Shown: positions 42,177 through 55,376 of the stretch, in pieces
Layout of the letters: each line of letters opens with the position of its first letter
Position numbering within the stretch: the stretch's first letter is position 1
Source of the DNA: Brachyhypopomus gauderio
Lineage: Eukaryota; Chordata; Actinopteri; Gymnotiformes; Hypopomidae
Assembly (NCBI RefSeq): GCF_052324685.1
Contig: NC_135222.1
Location: 7,107,414 to 7,171,413, forward strand
Direction of reading: 5' to 3'
DNA: 64,000 bases
Notes under the pieces: model-generated
What the model was told of the DNA's origin: nothing
The model's database searches: none
The model's input: the letters and a program-made list of their open reading frames with translations, nothing else
Program-made: the position numbers and the translations under genes

Positions 42177-44163
42177 CAGCACACCAGTGAAGCTGGCTTT
42201 GTTGCGAAGGCTTTGTTGTGCACTGCTGTGCAGGCTGCCTCGATGGGGGAGGTGAGCTGAGCTCCTCCAACATCTAAACTAGTTCCATGAAGGCTTGCTG
42301 AAGTCCCCATCAAAATGGGGGACGTGTCCGCTGTTTGGGAGGTCACGCGATAGACCTCCGTGGTTGGGATACTGGCAGGAACACTGCAGTACAAAAGCTT
42401 CGATGTTGAATGTAGTGCATATCACAGATGACACAGTTGTTCACATTACTCACATGCTGGTCCTGGCTAGGATGAAACCATCATATATTTATTATATTCA
42501 CATAAATGACATATTCACTCAAAGCACTGTATTCCAAACCAGGTACTGTTGGGTAATGGCTATTCCCCAGTAAAGGAATCAATAATATAAATAAGTGTGT
42601 TATGCAGCCATTTGTAGCTGTCTGTTTGGATTCTATTGAAGTACATTTAAGGGCACACTCAGTTATGTAAAATCAGTTCCTGACTTAGAATCAATCAAAC
42701 ATTGACAGAGGAACAGTGATCAATGCTGAACCAACTGAGGTAGAGTGTAAAACCAGGGTCTTTATTACCATGGCCAACTCCCACACCATGTCATTTACAT
42801 GGAAACTGTGCCAACTACAGTATAAGCACTGTAGGACCAAAACGTTTTTAAGGGGTGATGATGATGATGATGATGATGTCTACACAAGACAGAATAAGAG
42901 TTTCTGATTGTACTAGCTGGCACAGGAGGACACAATGTTAGAGGCTGTGTTTTCATTTGGAATGGCATGAACTAATTAATGCATTCATTATTTTTAACAT
43001 ATTTGGAAGGACAAAAATGAGAGAGTTTGTACAATTTCAAGCAAAGACATTGAGGAAGGAGGTTACAGCATGTAGTACAACCCTCAGGGATTTATACACA
43101 AGATGGTTCATCCTCTTCATCCACTTTTTAAACAATTTCTGCACTAATTGACTGAATTCATGACCAGTTGGAAACCAGTCCCTGTATCCCTCATCTCTGA
43201 ATCTTAATTGGCTCCCGGATATGTGTGCGGTGCAGTGAAGCCTGCGTCTTAAGCTAAGAAATAGACCCATATTCTTCTTTCTTCTCGGATCCTCCTCCAC
43301 CATGTTTTTATCTGCAGTGGGGCCAGCTGGGCACTCTGGTTGGAGATCCGTCCCTCGAGGAAAATAATTCAGATGGAGCCAAAAGGCATTGATAGCAAGC
43401 TGCCAATGAGGTACTGCCACTGTACACCGTTACCATGGTGACACCCAATCTCTGTACCGATGGGTTTTTTTGGAGGGGGTTTGGTGTGTGTGTGTTTGTG
43501 TGTGAGTGCTTATTTTGCAGTTATATGGAGAAGTATAAATATATCAAAACAAAGTGCTTCTATTTTGATGCCGTTTTCCAGCTGGTCAACTACAGTATCT
43601 GGTGTGTCATTACTGAGGTCTTTGTACACTAAGCTCCCAGAGGTGCCGGTTAACGAAATAGCAGCATATCGTCCATATCTAATATGTGCCTTTTGCTATA
43701 TATGAATAATCACAATGCTACAGAGATTGCATAACACATCTGGCTATTTTCAGGAATGTTAGTTCTACAAAGACAGTACTGTTTTTCCATGAACACTCAC
43801 TTCACCAGTACAGTATAATCTGAAAATAGCATGTCCACAAACAAATTACCTTAGCATGAACTACACAGCAGGTTAGGATAGTTAGATGCTCACAGTGCTT
43901 ACAATTAACTTCTATTATTAGAATTAAGACCAAGCACAGACTAAAATATCATTAATAACAAAATTATAAAAAAAAAATATCAGCTAGTGAAGTCAACACA
44001 ATCCAGTTTTACATTAGTTGTGTGAATCAAGTTAAAAACATTTCAAGTATTTAGGACAAAACTAAGCCCCTTGATAGGTTTAAGGTGTGCTTGTTGATAG
44101 GCAGGGTTAAACAGTCTACAGTACAAGGTCTCATTTCCCCAAATAATTATAGTGTTAAGATCT

Positions 44164-44214
<51 letters not shown>

Positions 44215-47200
44215 TGTGTGTGTGTGTGTGTGTGTATTCTGTATAATACTCACACTACCATTTTAAGATCTTTGTTTTATGATGCTTTTGGGAAACCCAG
44301 CCCTGTTTATTTCATCATCTACGCAGCAAACAACCTTCCCAGTAACACAATCCCAGTCCTGTCTTTACTAGAGGCTGTTCAGTCATGCACACACAATGGC
44401 ACCCAGTAGACCCAGGACATATTGACAGAATAAAATTACTGCTGCAGATATCCAGCGAAACAAAAGCGTCTCGGTGACAATCAGATCAGAGTGACACTCA
44501 TCTCCACCTCACTTCATCAGCACCTTTCCTTTCTGCAGAAAACGGTATTAACTGGGAGAAGGCAGCTGGTAGGGCAACGACTGAACTGGGAAAATATTCT
44601 CTTTCGCTATCTGTGAAGATTGAATATGGGCTCGGGATTATCCTGTTAAAGAGGAAAGGGCAGGTATGAAAACACAGATGCAAAATGACAGCTTCTCTCA
44701 AGGTAATAAAAAACAGGAAAGGCATCGTTTTTTGGCAGGGGTCCTAATTTGTAATATTGGCCTCAGCAGGACCGAGAACAAAGACGAAGGAGTGTAGTAC
44801 AATCCTCCACCCCTCCCCCCCATCGTCCCCCTCCCTCCCCGCCCACATTACCCACCACCCATTTACTCCGAGACTGTCTGGTTGCTGTGGAAACGACACC
44901 TGCGACGGAGGGCAGCATGCCTGTGAATTCTCATTGGGAGACAGAGTGTTCCCATGGTCCTTTATTCCAACAATGACACTGGTACTGTAGTTAGGTGGAG
45001 CGCACCACCGTGCCAGGGTTAGTTTTAAACACAGCCTGCTTGTTAAATATGGTCGATAAAGAGACATTATGTTTTAAAATGCTCCATTCTGAAAAAATAT
45101 ATAGAAATGTGGACATTAAAAAAAATTAGTTTTTAGTGTCCCCTAAAGATACATATACATGCTTAGAAAGAAGCTGTGAAAACACAAGGTAAAAAATTAT
45201 TTTCTTTTTGCAAGATTGACTACAGAAAGAAAACACTACATTAAACTTGTGTAATTGTGAATAGATAAGATTAGTGTCTTTCATTCCACAGGGCGAGGAC
45301 ACAGAACACAGGACACAGGTCTGGAACACCGTGGCCAGGGGACCTGACCCCTGCATGGCCAACAGTGCTGTAGGTTTGCTCATACAGCAACATAGATTTG
45401 CCCTTCCAAAGTACATGTACCGAATTATTCACCAGACCAAGAGCCCTGATAATAGTTTAATGTGTCATCAACAATTTTTTCGACACACATAAGGGGTATA
45501 CACAGCATAAAAATGTAAAACCATGTTCCTGATGTATTTCAGATGAATCAAACAGACACCATACTTTAATGCTGTATAGTAGTTGTCAATGTCAATATGT
45601 GGATTGTGAATGAAGTACGAAGACGGATATCACAGGGAGACGGTCGAAACAACCGATATCTTCTCAAAGCATTTCCAAATAGTGCATGGTTGAACCCTTT
45701 AGTCACATCTGCTCTTCCTGACTGCAACATCATGTTTATCTTCAACAGGAAAAACCACACCAAGCCTCCTTTAAAAATTGCGTTTTCCTGGCAAGGTGAA
45801 CAGTGCGTTAAGTGCATCACCTGAAGAGCATCCAGATGCACGGTGATTCTGCTCATTTACAATGTTCAGCAAAGCACCTGGCTCAATGGCTACACTTAAC
45901 GCAGTTTTAAGGATAAGAGGAAATGTGACTCAAGTTAGTTAACACCTCTGTTGGCTTGTGATCACGTGACACCTTGATGTTATATTGGCCACCACCCAAA
46001 ACCTTAGAGTGGAAATTCACAAAATAATGGCTTAAGCAGTCACAGCAGTAAATATCAGTTCATCAGTTAATATAAATGTAATGTATTTAATGTAATGGAA
46101 ATGGTTGAGGAAGACTAAATGTTCTGGTACCCATGATCCCTTTCACATTTTCCATCAAGCACATTACAGTCAGTACTGTGTACTTTACAATACAGTACTT
46201 AAGAAGTACTTTACAATAACTCGTGAAACAGACAGACCAAGCAACCCAGCAGCTACTCACTGGGGCAAAATATGATAATAATTGAAACAATTATGTTTAT
46301 ACATCTGGATAAAATATGTTCTTGGTTCAAGAGTAGACAGTACCTGCAGTTGTTGTATTCCAATGAATGAATCTAACTGACATGAAATCTTTATATTTTT
46401 CTTTATATTTTATTTACAATGGTGTAAAGTAAGTGAGCTGAGTGAAACGTCTCTGCACAGTGGTGCAAAGGTAAGGGGTTGAATGCAGCTCTAAAGATAG
46501 CCAGGAATTATAGCCCAGATTATACCATAGCACTAACACCTAAAAATGATCTAGCACGCTTAACTCACCATCGGTTTTTCCATTTCCTAATTGTATTCCT
46601 CAAGAAAATCGTGAAAACACAAGATCATGATGTTAATGTATTCCCTAAAATGAATAAATTAGCATAACATAAGAAAAGGTCACGAAGTTTCTAGCCTTTC
46701 TGTGGCTCATCCAGGGGACCATCGCCCTCGGGTTTCTGGCTGCACAAGTTTTAGTTGCAGTAACATGCAGAAACAGGTGAAATAAGCTGTTTGCTGATAG
46801 CTCGAGGGCCTGTGTGTTGCATCTAATGTTGTTTTGCATGTGTGACGTGTGACATACATATCAGTCGTTATTCATATAGGCAATTGGCTATCATTCTCGT
46901 TGCATATTTTATAAAACACAGTCCTGTTACATATTTTTCTGTTTTTTCCTTCTATTCACATCCGTGCATATGCCTCCATGTTCTTGTTCAATTCGTGCAC
47001 GTCAACACAACCAAAATGTGTTCGCATAGCCCACAGAAATTCAGATGGATCACATTCAGCGGTATTAGAAAAATATTCTAGGTCACGGTGATACACTATC
47101 CTGCAGTCCTAACAAATGACTAAACGTAGTCCTACTGGCGCGAATACCTCAAATATGCTACATATACATTTACAAAGTGCATTAAAATTAATCCCTGTTA

Positions 47201-47939
47201 TTGAACACATAAATCCCTAAACTAATGAATAATATCTTCATCTCTCCCAAAGAGAACCACCCATTCTCGCTTCACACAAATTATTAATTCATTTCTATTG
47301 CTTGAAGATGCCTTTTCGATGATATTTCATATATAAGATCGCCTTTTCTGTAACATCTTTTGTCCTTTTTCTGAAATAGCGGAGTGGATGGTGGCCATAG
47401 TCGCAGCAGAGCATCCGTTTTACCTCTTGATTGTAATTGACGCAGTAGTAAAGATGCGCATAAGATATTACTGAGATATTATTTAGGAGTTTTGTCGTAT
47501 TTAATCAAATGTTTTCTTCAGATGTCACCTAAATTATGTTTAGCAGCTAATAATTCGAAATCCTCAGGTAGAGCACCTACCTACGATTTTGCTGTCGACC
47601 TTGGTCGTGGCTTCCACGTCAGTGTGTTGAGGGGAGAAACATCGCCTTGTATGGTGTAATAAACCGGATTTCTCCCGGAGCCTATACGCAGGTAAATCTA
47701 GAATCTAGTCTTATTGTCGTTTTGCAATAATATATATTTGTTGTTTACGAAGCAATGGCACGAGCAGCCATGTTAAGACCTCTCTTGTCCTCATAAATAT
47801 TCTCATCAGGACCCCGTTCCTTTGCGACGACACAAACAGCTCATTCATGCATTGTAGACCTATTTGGGCGACACAGATTTACGCGATACACTGTTCTGCA
47901 CAGCAATAAGAAGCAAATCTTTTAACACCCGAATCTTAC
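42177..47939. other. Long non-coding stretch, probably apc2 intron 1
   Basis: No exon is supported in this 5.8 kb. It holds a short (GAT)n at 42857-42879 and a (GA)n(GT)n array at 44168-44235. The ORFs are short, unrelated to known domains and lack splice context. If the proposed non-coding exon near 48 kb is right, all of this is apc2 intron. Confidence 0.45.
44168..44235. repeat. (GA)n(GT)n compound microsatellite
   Basis: About 44 bases of GA pass directly into about 24 bases of GT. Confidence 0.97.
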
Positions 47940-48050
47940 CTCATTTTCAGCAGCGTTGATGGTTACTGGGCGTGGATGTGGAACTATCCTTCTCTAAGAC
48001 TACGCCGCGCTACGCGCAGTGATGCTGCGTGGTTTGATGTCACTACCACC
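47940..48050 (-). other. Candidate non-coding first exon of apc2
   Basis: On the minus strand a locally CpG-containing segment (GCGCGTAGCGCGGCG near 48010) runs into AAAATGAG|GTAAGATTC at 47940, a near-perfect splice donor. A CT/GA-rich tract lies just upstream in the minus direction (48050-48150), as in GA-rich core promoters. With the acceptor at 40793 this would give apc2 a 7.1-kb first intron. The exon's 5' end is a guess. Confidence 0.35.
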
Positions 48051-48063
48051 CCTCTCTCTCCCA

Positions 48064-48094
<31 letters not shown>

Positions 48095-48150
48095 GCTCTC
48101 TTCTCCTCTTCTCTCTTTCTCTCTTTCTTTCTCCCTTGTCTCTCTCAGGT
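48050..48150. repeat. CT-rich microsatellite
   Basis: Imperfect (CT)n and (CTTT)n, directly next to the proposed apc2 first exon. Confidence 0.9.
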
Positions 48151-48764
48151 CTTCTTCGCAAGAAATACAACCTTTAAGCGTTTGCTTGCACCAGCAAATG
48201 GGGTGCAAGTGAACTATCAACACAGAATATATCATTGTAAAAATGATATTAAATACAGTATAGTCAAATTGAGTTCTACATAATGTAATGTTTCCTTAGT
48301 GAATTTCCTTTCCAGTGTAATCTCTTGATGATAATGTCATTCAAAAACTATATTACACAAAGAATACTGTAGTTAGGGTTTGGAACAATGATGTACATAC
48401 ATTGATCAGAATTAGATTTTGAATTAGATAAAAATTGCAAATAAACTTGCTGATTGCATGCAAATGTTCAAAAGTTAAAAATATGAAGAAGTGTTTGAAA
48501 CCACATGATTTCACTTCAGATAAAAAAAGGCTGTTCCATCTGATACATTATGGCCCGGACATCTACATAAAACGGACATCTCATAGTCCATCTCAAATAA
48601 TCTAGAATACGCTGCCGATTACAGATGTAACACTTTTAGTTAGGTCATTAGGAATTTTTTAATGATATTCACTGTCTGATCTTGTAACTGTGGCAGGAAC
48701 ACTTGGCTGATTTTCAGTAATACCTGTAGGCCCTGCTTCATATGCTGCAATAGAGCCTACAATA

Positions 48765-49515
48765 TGAACACCTCCACTCTTATTCTGTAGTACCATATGA
48801 ACACCTCCGCTCTTATTCTGTAGTACCATATGAACACATCCACTCTTATTCTGTAGTACCATATGAACACATCCACTCTTATTCTGTAGTACCATATGAA
48901 CACATCCGCTCTTATTCTGTAGTACCATATGAACACCTCCACTCTTATTCTGTAGTACCATATGAACACATCCGCTCTTATTCTATATGCACACCTCCGC
49001 TCCTATTCTGTAGTACCATATGAACACCTACGCTCTTATTCTGTAGTACCATATGAATATCTCCGCTCTTATTCTGTAGTACCATATGAACACTTCCGCT
49101 CTTATTCTGTAGTACCATATGAATATCTCCATTCTTATCCTGTGGTACCATATAAAGACATATGTTTGTATTGTTTAATACCATACCTCCATTCTTATCC
49201 TATAGTACCGTATGAAACCTTTGTTCCTGTGGTACCATTTAAAGACTTCTGTTCTTATTGTATGATACCATATGAAGACATCCATTCTGATCCTGTGGTA
49301 TCATATGAACACCTCCATTCTTATCCAGTAGTACCATATGAACACCTCAGTTCTTATCCAGTAGTACCATATAAAGACCTCTGTTCTTATTACATGATAC
49401 CATATGAAAACCTCCATTCTTATTCTGGGGTACCATATGAAAACCTTCGTTCTTATTCTGTAGGCTCACATGAACACTTCGATTTTTATCCTGTAGTACT
49501 GTATGAACACTCTGT
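48765..49515. repeat. 33-bp minisatellite, about 22 copies
   Basis: The unit reads like TTATTCTGTAGTACCATATG followed by AACACCTCCGCTC and recurs every 33 bp (GTAGTACC at 48787, 48820, 48853 and so on). Copies degrade to the right. As 33 is eleven codons, both strands stay open, giving an apparent 215-residue plus-strand ORF with a SYSVVPYEHLR period and minus-strand ORFs with MVLQNKSGCVH periods. These are repeat artefacts. Confidence 0.95.
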
Positions 49516-49559
49516 CCTTATGATATTTCTTTTGATGATGACAAATGGTAAATCTGTGA

Positions 49560-50411
49560 AAACCTTTGTGTTTTTTTTTTGTCATTATGAAACGATTAAA
49601 TTGGTATAGTGGCCATTTCCATGGCTATTTTCTATTACATTATTAGCTTCAAAACATTAATAAGTTAATCACTAGAGTAGATGGTAATCTTAAAGTAAAT
49701 CTACGTCTAAGGACCAGGGAGAAAAATCTACATCTACGTGTAGGTGCCGTTTGATAAAACTCGCAATAAGGATTAATAATGTTCATTTTCATCTAATTAA
49801 GGCGGTGGATATTTTGTAGTTACTCGTTAAAACCATCGGAGGGAGACAAAGGAGACTTTTTCTGACTTTAACGCCTAGAGAGACGCTAGAGACAATTTTT
49901 TATCTTAGTAGGTGAGACGTAGTTAGGAGTCTATAGTGATGCATTGAGATGCTTTGTGAAATTCCTGGTCTGCGTTACTTTAAAAAATAACTTAACAGTT
50001 ATTTCTGATTAAAGGTCCGTAAATATGAAATTCTTATTCTGGCTAGAAAATTGTCAGCTGAAGTGGTTACGTCAAAAGTCGTCTCATATAGGCCCGAAAT
50101 AGCCTAGCTGTGTAGTGACAATAAGACTGGTAGTAGTGTGAAGTCATTGCAGAGCAGCGCATTTATCATTAGTTTCAAAACTCTGCTAATTGGCAATCTG
50201 CGTAGGCAATCACAGTTCCTCTGAAATGTCGATAATACGGTCAACGAATAATACAGTGTTAAAAGTATGTTTTTGAACTGCCTGTGACTAGCGCAAACAT
50301 TTATATAATTTGGTGAGATTTTTTTATTTATTCAGAGGTCGAAATCAGTTATCGATATTATCAAGACGTTTTTGATCAATGATTCAAGAGTATAAGCTAC
50401 AGCAGGTGAGG

Positions 50412-50445
<34 letters not shown>

Positions 50446-52460
50446 GTCTGTCTCTCTCTCTCTCTCTCTCATTGTCCACGTAGAGGACAATGCCGAGAAG
50501 CGGGACACAGTCCTACCCACTAAGCGGGGGTGAGCAGATGGTGTGTGCGTCAGAGGACGTGGTAGGATAGCTAGACGCGCGTTTGAAGAGCAATAACGGC
50601 ACCTTTAGTCGGTGGCATCACTCCATTTATGTCATGCAAATAAAAAGACAAAATGATACGCGATTGGCATGGCATAGAATATAAGATATTTGCCGCGTAT
50701 TTGGTTTCGTATTGCTTTCTATGATTTATAACCAACATTTTTGGGACATTGCAGAACAGTCGCCAGGTAAGGATGGCATCCACTCTCTTAATTTAGATTT
50801 TACTTTTATGAGAATCGCTTTGCAATCGTTCGTGTATGTAGTCGCGCAGTTACTCTCAAATGTCTTTCATGGGCGTCCTTGAATGTTGGCTATCTTGTGT
50901 GATGGACTGCGATGTTTGTCGGGCGGTTACGTGTGCTAACAAAAGAACCAAACGCATAGGCACGCAAAAACATCGACTCCAAAGACTGCTGTCATTTCAT
51001 TATTTGTTGCCAAAGATGAGAGATGCTCTTTGATGACCAGGGCCTAATTTAACCGAGCCCCAAAATCAAGAGCTTATACTCCCCATCAAAATAACCGAGC
51101 CGCTCTCCCTCTCGGAATAGGACAGTGTCATAGATACTGCATAGAAGCTTAAAATAATCAAGACTCGCTATTGCATACATATTTTCATTTTCTTTTTCTG
51201 TTTTGCCCACGAATGAGAACATGTCATTAAATGGTAAATTCACTTAGATGTGGAATATTAGATAATCATATTATTTTTTTACCGTTATGTAGCGCATACT
51301 GCATCCTGTGAAACGGCATGGCATATGATAGACGACCCAATGAATCACAAGTGAATCGTCAAACTGGCTGACTCGTTTAATTTGGGTAGTTTTGTTATAA
51401 TAATCGTTGTCCGTGTGCTGCATGGAACCGGAGAGACGCGTCATGTGAGTAAGGGCCGCGGTGGAAGAAGACTGATCTCATGGAGATCTCATGAAAACCT
51501 CATGTTTCTGACCTTTACACGCAAGAAAAGTCAGTAAGCACAACATTTAAATGAATGGAATTGTTGCAAATATATCGTTATGAACCTATTTAACTATTTT
51601 AACCCGCAGCCAAGCAGCACAGGTAGCCTACAACTATCAAATTAAACAGCAAGAGACAAATACATGGAACGGCTTTGTGTATGTAAGTGAGCTTTGAAGT
51701 TAGGACCTGGCAACCGTCAGCATGTGATCCTTTGAGAGCTTTGAGAGCCCGTCTGCTCGCCACTAGGTCATGTCTATGTTGTCAAAGGTGACTGTTTGGG
51801 CTTGTTATTTAATGTAGGGCAGCTCATCGTGACTTTAGATGCATGACTGGACCGCCTTGTAGGTTCAGTAACGCCATATGCATGTTTCTATACACAAGTC
51901 AGAGTGCAGTCCAAAACCAAAGCTGCTATTTTCAAATATCCACATAACGATTACGTTCATTTCACAAATAATTTCATGTTTTGAATGGCATGGCCAGTAT
52001 ATTTCATCCAGGGCCTGCTGGTCTGTTCTAGTAATCTCAGAAGATTATATATATTTTGTAATATAGCCTATTACATATTTTGTAAGTACCACCAGAGCAA
52101 ATTGTCATGAAAAATTGTTTAGCATTTCACATTTAATGATAAGGAAATTGTGATACACTGTGTTATTTCCACTGAATTGATTGTATGTTGATCATTTATC
52201 AACAGAGGAAACATAGACTAAGTGAACAACTAAATCTCAGTAAGTATATACAGGGACACTGACTATGTCTCATTAATTCTGACTATGTCAATAACATTGT
52301 CGTATACAGCGAGTATATTTCATTTGATTTATACTTTGTTTGATCATTTTTTTCATCATTGTGGTTGTAATGTATACTTTGATGTATATTAAACCTACTA
52401 TTTGTTTGCTGGTTACCAAGATAATCAAAGTGATAGAGAAAGATGACATTTTTGTGGTCT
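49560..52460. other. Non-coding AT-rich stretch
   Basis: No exon is supported with confidence. It contains a (CT)n tract at about 50409-50470. At 50767 a CGCCAG|GTAAGG donor ends a slightly CpG-rich patch (50480-50766). That patch could be a non-coding first exon of diras1, joining the acceptor at 54731-54732, but this is weak. Confidence 0.35.
50409..50470. repeat. (CT)n microsatellite
   Basis: Nearly pure CT dinucleotides, interrupted once by TATCTCTGTCTG. Confidence 0.93.
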
Positions 52461-52466
52461 TTAATG

Positions 52467-53035
52467 CTCAGTGTGAGAAGTGTTAGTTCTCTCGCTCACT
52501 GTGATGAGTCCTCAGTGTGAGAAGTATTAGTTCTCTCGCTCGCTGTGATGAGTCCTCAGTGTGAGAAGTATTAGTTCTCTCGCTCACTGTGATGAGTCCT
52601 CAGTGTGAGAAGTATTAGTTCTCTCGCTCGCTGTGATGAGTCCTCAGTGTGAGGTGTGTTAGTTCTCTCGCTCACTGTGATGAGTCCTCAGTGTGAGAAG
52701 TATTAGTTCTCTTGCTTGCTGTGATGAGTCCTCAGTGTGAGGTGTGTTAGTTCTCTCGCTCACTGTGATGAGTTCTCAGTGTGAGGTGTGTTAGTTCCGT
52801 CACTCTCTGTGATGAGTTCTCAGTGTGAGGTGTGTTAGTTCCATCACTTTCTGTAATGAGTTCTCTGTGTGAGGTGTGTTAGTTCCATCACTCTCTGTGA
52901 TGAGTCCTCAGTGTGAGGTGTGTTAGTTCCATCACTCTCTGTGATGAGTCCTCAGTGTGAGAGGTGTTAGTTTGCTCACTCTCTGTGATGAGTCCTCAGT
53001 GTGAGGGGTGTTAGTTTGCTCAATCTCTGTGATGA
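52467..53035. repeat. 44-bp minisatellite, about 13 copies
   Basis: The unit contains GTGATGAGTCCTCAGTGTGAG followed by a GTNTTAGTTC and CTCTCGCTC part, and repeats about every 44 bp (for example 52503 and 52547). Right-hand copies differ more (CCATCACTCTCT in place of CTCGCTCGCT). Confidence 0.94.
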
Positions 53036-54732
53036 TGATTCCTCTGTGTCCCTGCTCACTTCCTCTCAGTCCCTCTTGATGTCTCCCTCCACCATACCTG
53101 CCCTTAGGGCCTGTTTCCACAGTAACCGGAGAAATCCCAGAGTTCCAAAAAAAACACAGCAGAGATGTCCCAGGGATGCAGACAAAAAAAAGAGTGTCTG
53201 CTTCATGAGCACACACGGCCACACTGTAGTCCATAGGAGGGTTAGGACTCAGAGAATATTTTCATCATGACTGATTCTTCTCTACATTTTTGCCACAAAG
53301 TACAATGGAGATGCTAAAGACATATTTGAGAAGCACTACACAAGTTCTTCTGGTTTTTCTGGTCTAAAGCGTTTCCCTTGGTCTCTCTCACATTAACTTA
53401 GCCAACATGTCTTTCTGAACTATTAGCTATGCAGCACTATCAGGTATCTCACAGGAGAGCTGTAACAGTGCTGCAGAAGAACCCTGAACTCTCTGTTTTG
53501 TTTTACTTCGTTACTTTGCTTTGCTGACCATGGACAATAAACTGGTACACTGGACAACTGGAATATATATGGAACATGCCACTTGTGGTAATCTATGGTA
53601 ATTCATTCTAGTTTGACAAAAATTCTCCACAAAATTTGCATTATATTTGCATTATAGAGTCAGGTGTCTGCTTAAGCCATATTAATAAACCATATTAACT
53701 GAGTGATTATTCATATCAAAGGGAGAGATTCCAGCACTTTGTGCCTTTGTGTTTTTCTCTATTATCCTGCTGGCCACAGGAATGCTTTCACATGCTGGAG
53801 TATCATCTGTTATCATCCATTATGTTCTCCTGGTCAGGGGTCCATTTCTTGTCTTTTGCTGACTACGTGACCTACATTGTGCTGTCGGCTCTTTAAGAGC
53901 TGAATGAGACTCTGTGTTGTTTGCACTGCCTGTTTATGATAATCAAATGCGTAAGCTTTGTCTGATTAATGCAAATCAGACCGGCACCTGAATATCACGT
54001 GAATAAGGATAAGCTCCCACACTGAACAGAAAAACAGAAATCAGGCAGAAATCTGAAGAGTGGATCTAGCCGGTGTGATCTAGCTGTCCCCGGCAGACCA
54101 ATGGCTGCGTCTGTTTCACAGCAAGATGAGTGAGTCACTAATAGATTCTGACCTTGGTGCTGATGGCTGCAGAGAATGCACTACCTGTTCATACATGCAC
54201 ACACAAACACACACCAGCACACAAAAGTACATGCAAGCACACACCAGCACGCACAAGCACACATCAGCACACACAAGCACACAAGTACTCACAAGCATGG
54301 ACTAAATAGTCAGTAAGTAACTGTGCCAGGCAATCGTGCAATGATTTGTTAGAACATGCTGGAACATGACTAATCAGCAGATGTCTTTAATGCAGTGGAC
54401 TTATTGATACATTTTGATGATAAATGTGTAAAAGCCCTTTTTTTCTGTCCGTCCTGGATCAGACTTATAGAACAGGTGATTATGCTCTTTGGAATAGCAG
54501 AGTTGTCAGATTCATGGAATAAAAATGAATTTTTGAATTAGTTTTTGATATTTCGGTACAAACATGTCTACTCTACCCCTTCTGTGGTTTTGCTTTACAG
54601 TTTGTTATACCCATCAGTGTGCATATATGACCTTGGGAAAAATATATCAGATGATATTAGTCGATATGATGTATGATATTGTATTTATCAAACACTTTGT
54701 CTTTTGGATTGATTTGTTTGTTTTTTGTTTAG
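53036..54732. other. diras1 upstream region
   Basis: No coding exon is supported. There is an imperfect CA-rich patch at 54190-54290. The right end (TTTTTTGTTTAG at 54721-54732) is a good splice acceptor and probably closes the diras1 5' UTR intron. Confidence 0.45.
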
Positions 54733-54788
54733 ATCTCAGGGTTTAATTAAGTGAGAACACGGACACGCCCTGAGTCTACTGTACCAAC

Positions 54789-55376
54789 ATGCCAGAGCAG
54801 AGTAATGACTACCGCGTGGTGGTGTTCGGAGCCGGGGGCGTGGGAAAGAGCTCCCTGGTCCTGCGATTCGTGAAGGGCACCTTCAGGGACACCTACATCC
54901 CGACGGTGGAGGATACCTACCGGCAGGTGATCAGCTGCGACAAGAGCGTGTGCACACTGGAGATCACCGACACCACCGGCAGCCACCAGTTCCCTGCCAT
55001 GCAGCGTCTGTCCATCTCCAAGGGCCATGCCTTCATCCTGGTCTACTCCATCACCAGCCGCCAGTCCCTGGAGGAGCTGAAACCCATTTACCAGCAGGTG
55101 CTGGCCATCAAGGGCAACGTGGAGGGCATCCCCATCATGCTGGTGGGCAACAAGAGTGACGAGACGCAGCGTGAGGTGGACACCAAGGAAGGAGAAGCCC
55201 AGGCCAACCACTGGAAGTGTGCCTTCATGGAGACCTCGGCCAAGACCAACCACAACGTCACCGAGCTCTTCCAGGAGCTCCTCAACCTGGACAAGAAACG
55301 CGACATGAGTCTCAACATGCGCTCCAGCAAGCAGAGGAGGGCAGACAAGCTGAAGGCCAAGTGCAGTGTGATGTAG
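54789..55376 (+). CDS. diras1: GTP-binding protein Di-Ras1
   Basis: A Ras-family small GTPase, mainly neural in vertebrates, 195 residues (human about 198) in one coding exon. The P-loop GAGGVGKS is near residues 14-21. The effector region is [13 protein letters not shown], switch [10 protein letters not shown], the guanine motif NKSDE and the ETSAK motif is present. It ends CSVM, a prenylation CAAX box. The position equal to Ras Gln61 is Ser in DTTGSHQF; this is a known DIRAS feature linked to low intrinsic GTP hydrolysis. The start [14 protein letters not shown] matches DIRAS1 rather than DIRAS2. A splice acceptor at 54731-54732 suggests a 56-base 5' UTR in this exon. High third-position GC leaves a long antisense frame open. 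Confidence 0.96.
   Translation: MPEQSNDYRVVVFGAGGVGKSSLVLRFVKGTFRDTYIPTVEDTYRQVISCDKSVCTLEITDTTGSHQFPAMQRLSISKGHAFILVYSITSRQSLEELKPIYQQVLAIKGNVEGIPIMLVGNKSDETQREVDTKEGEAQANHWKCAFMETSAKTNHNVTELFQELLNLDKKRDMSLNMRSSKQRRADKLKAKCSVM

Noticed and set aside
43037-43420. 127-codon minus-strand ORF
   Set aside because: No recognisable domain, and no splice sites connect it to apc2.
48962-49609. 215-codon plus-strand ORF with repeating PYEHLRSYSV words
   Set aside because: It is produced by the 33-bp minisatellite, whose length is a multiple of three.
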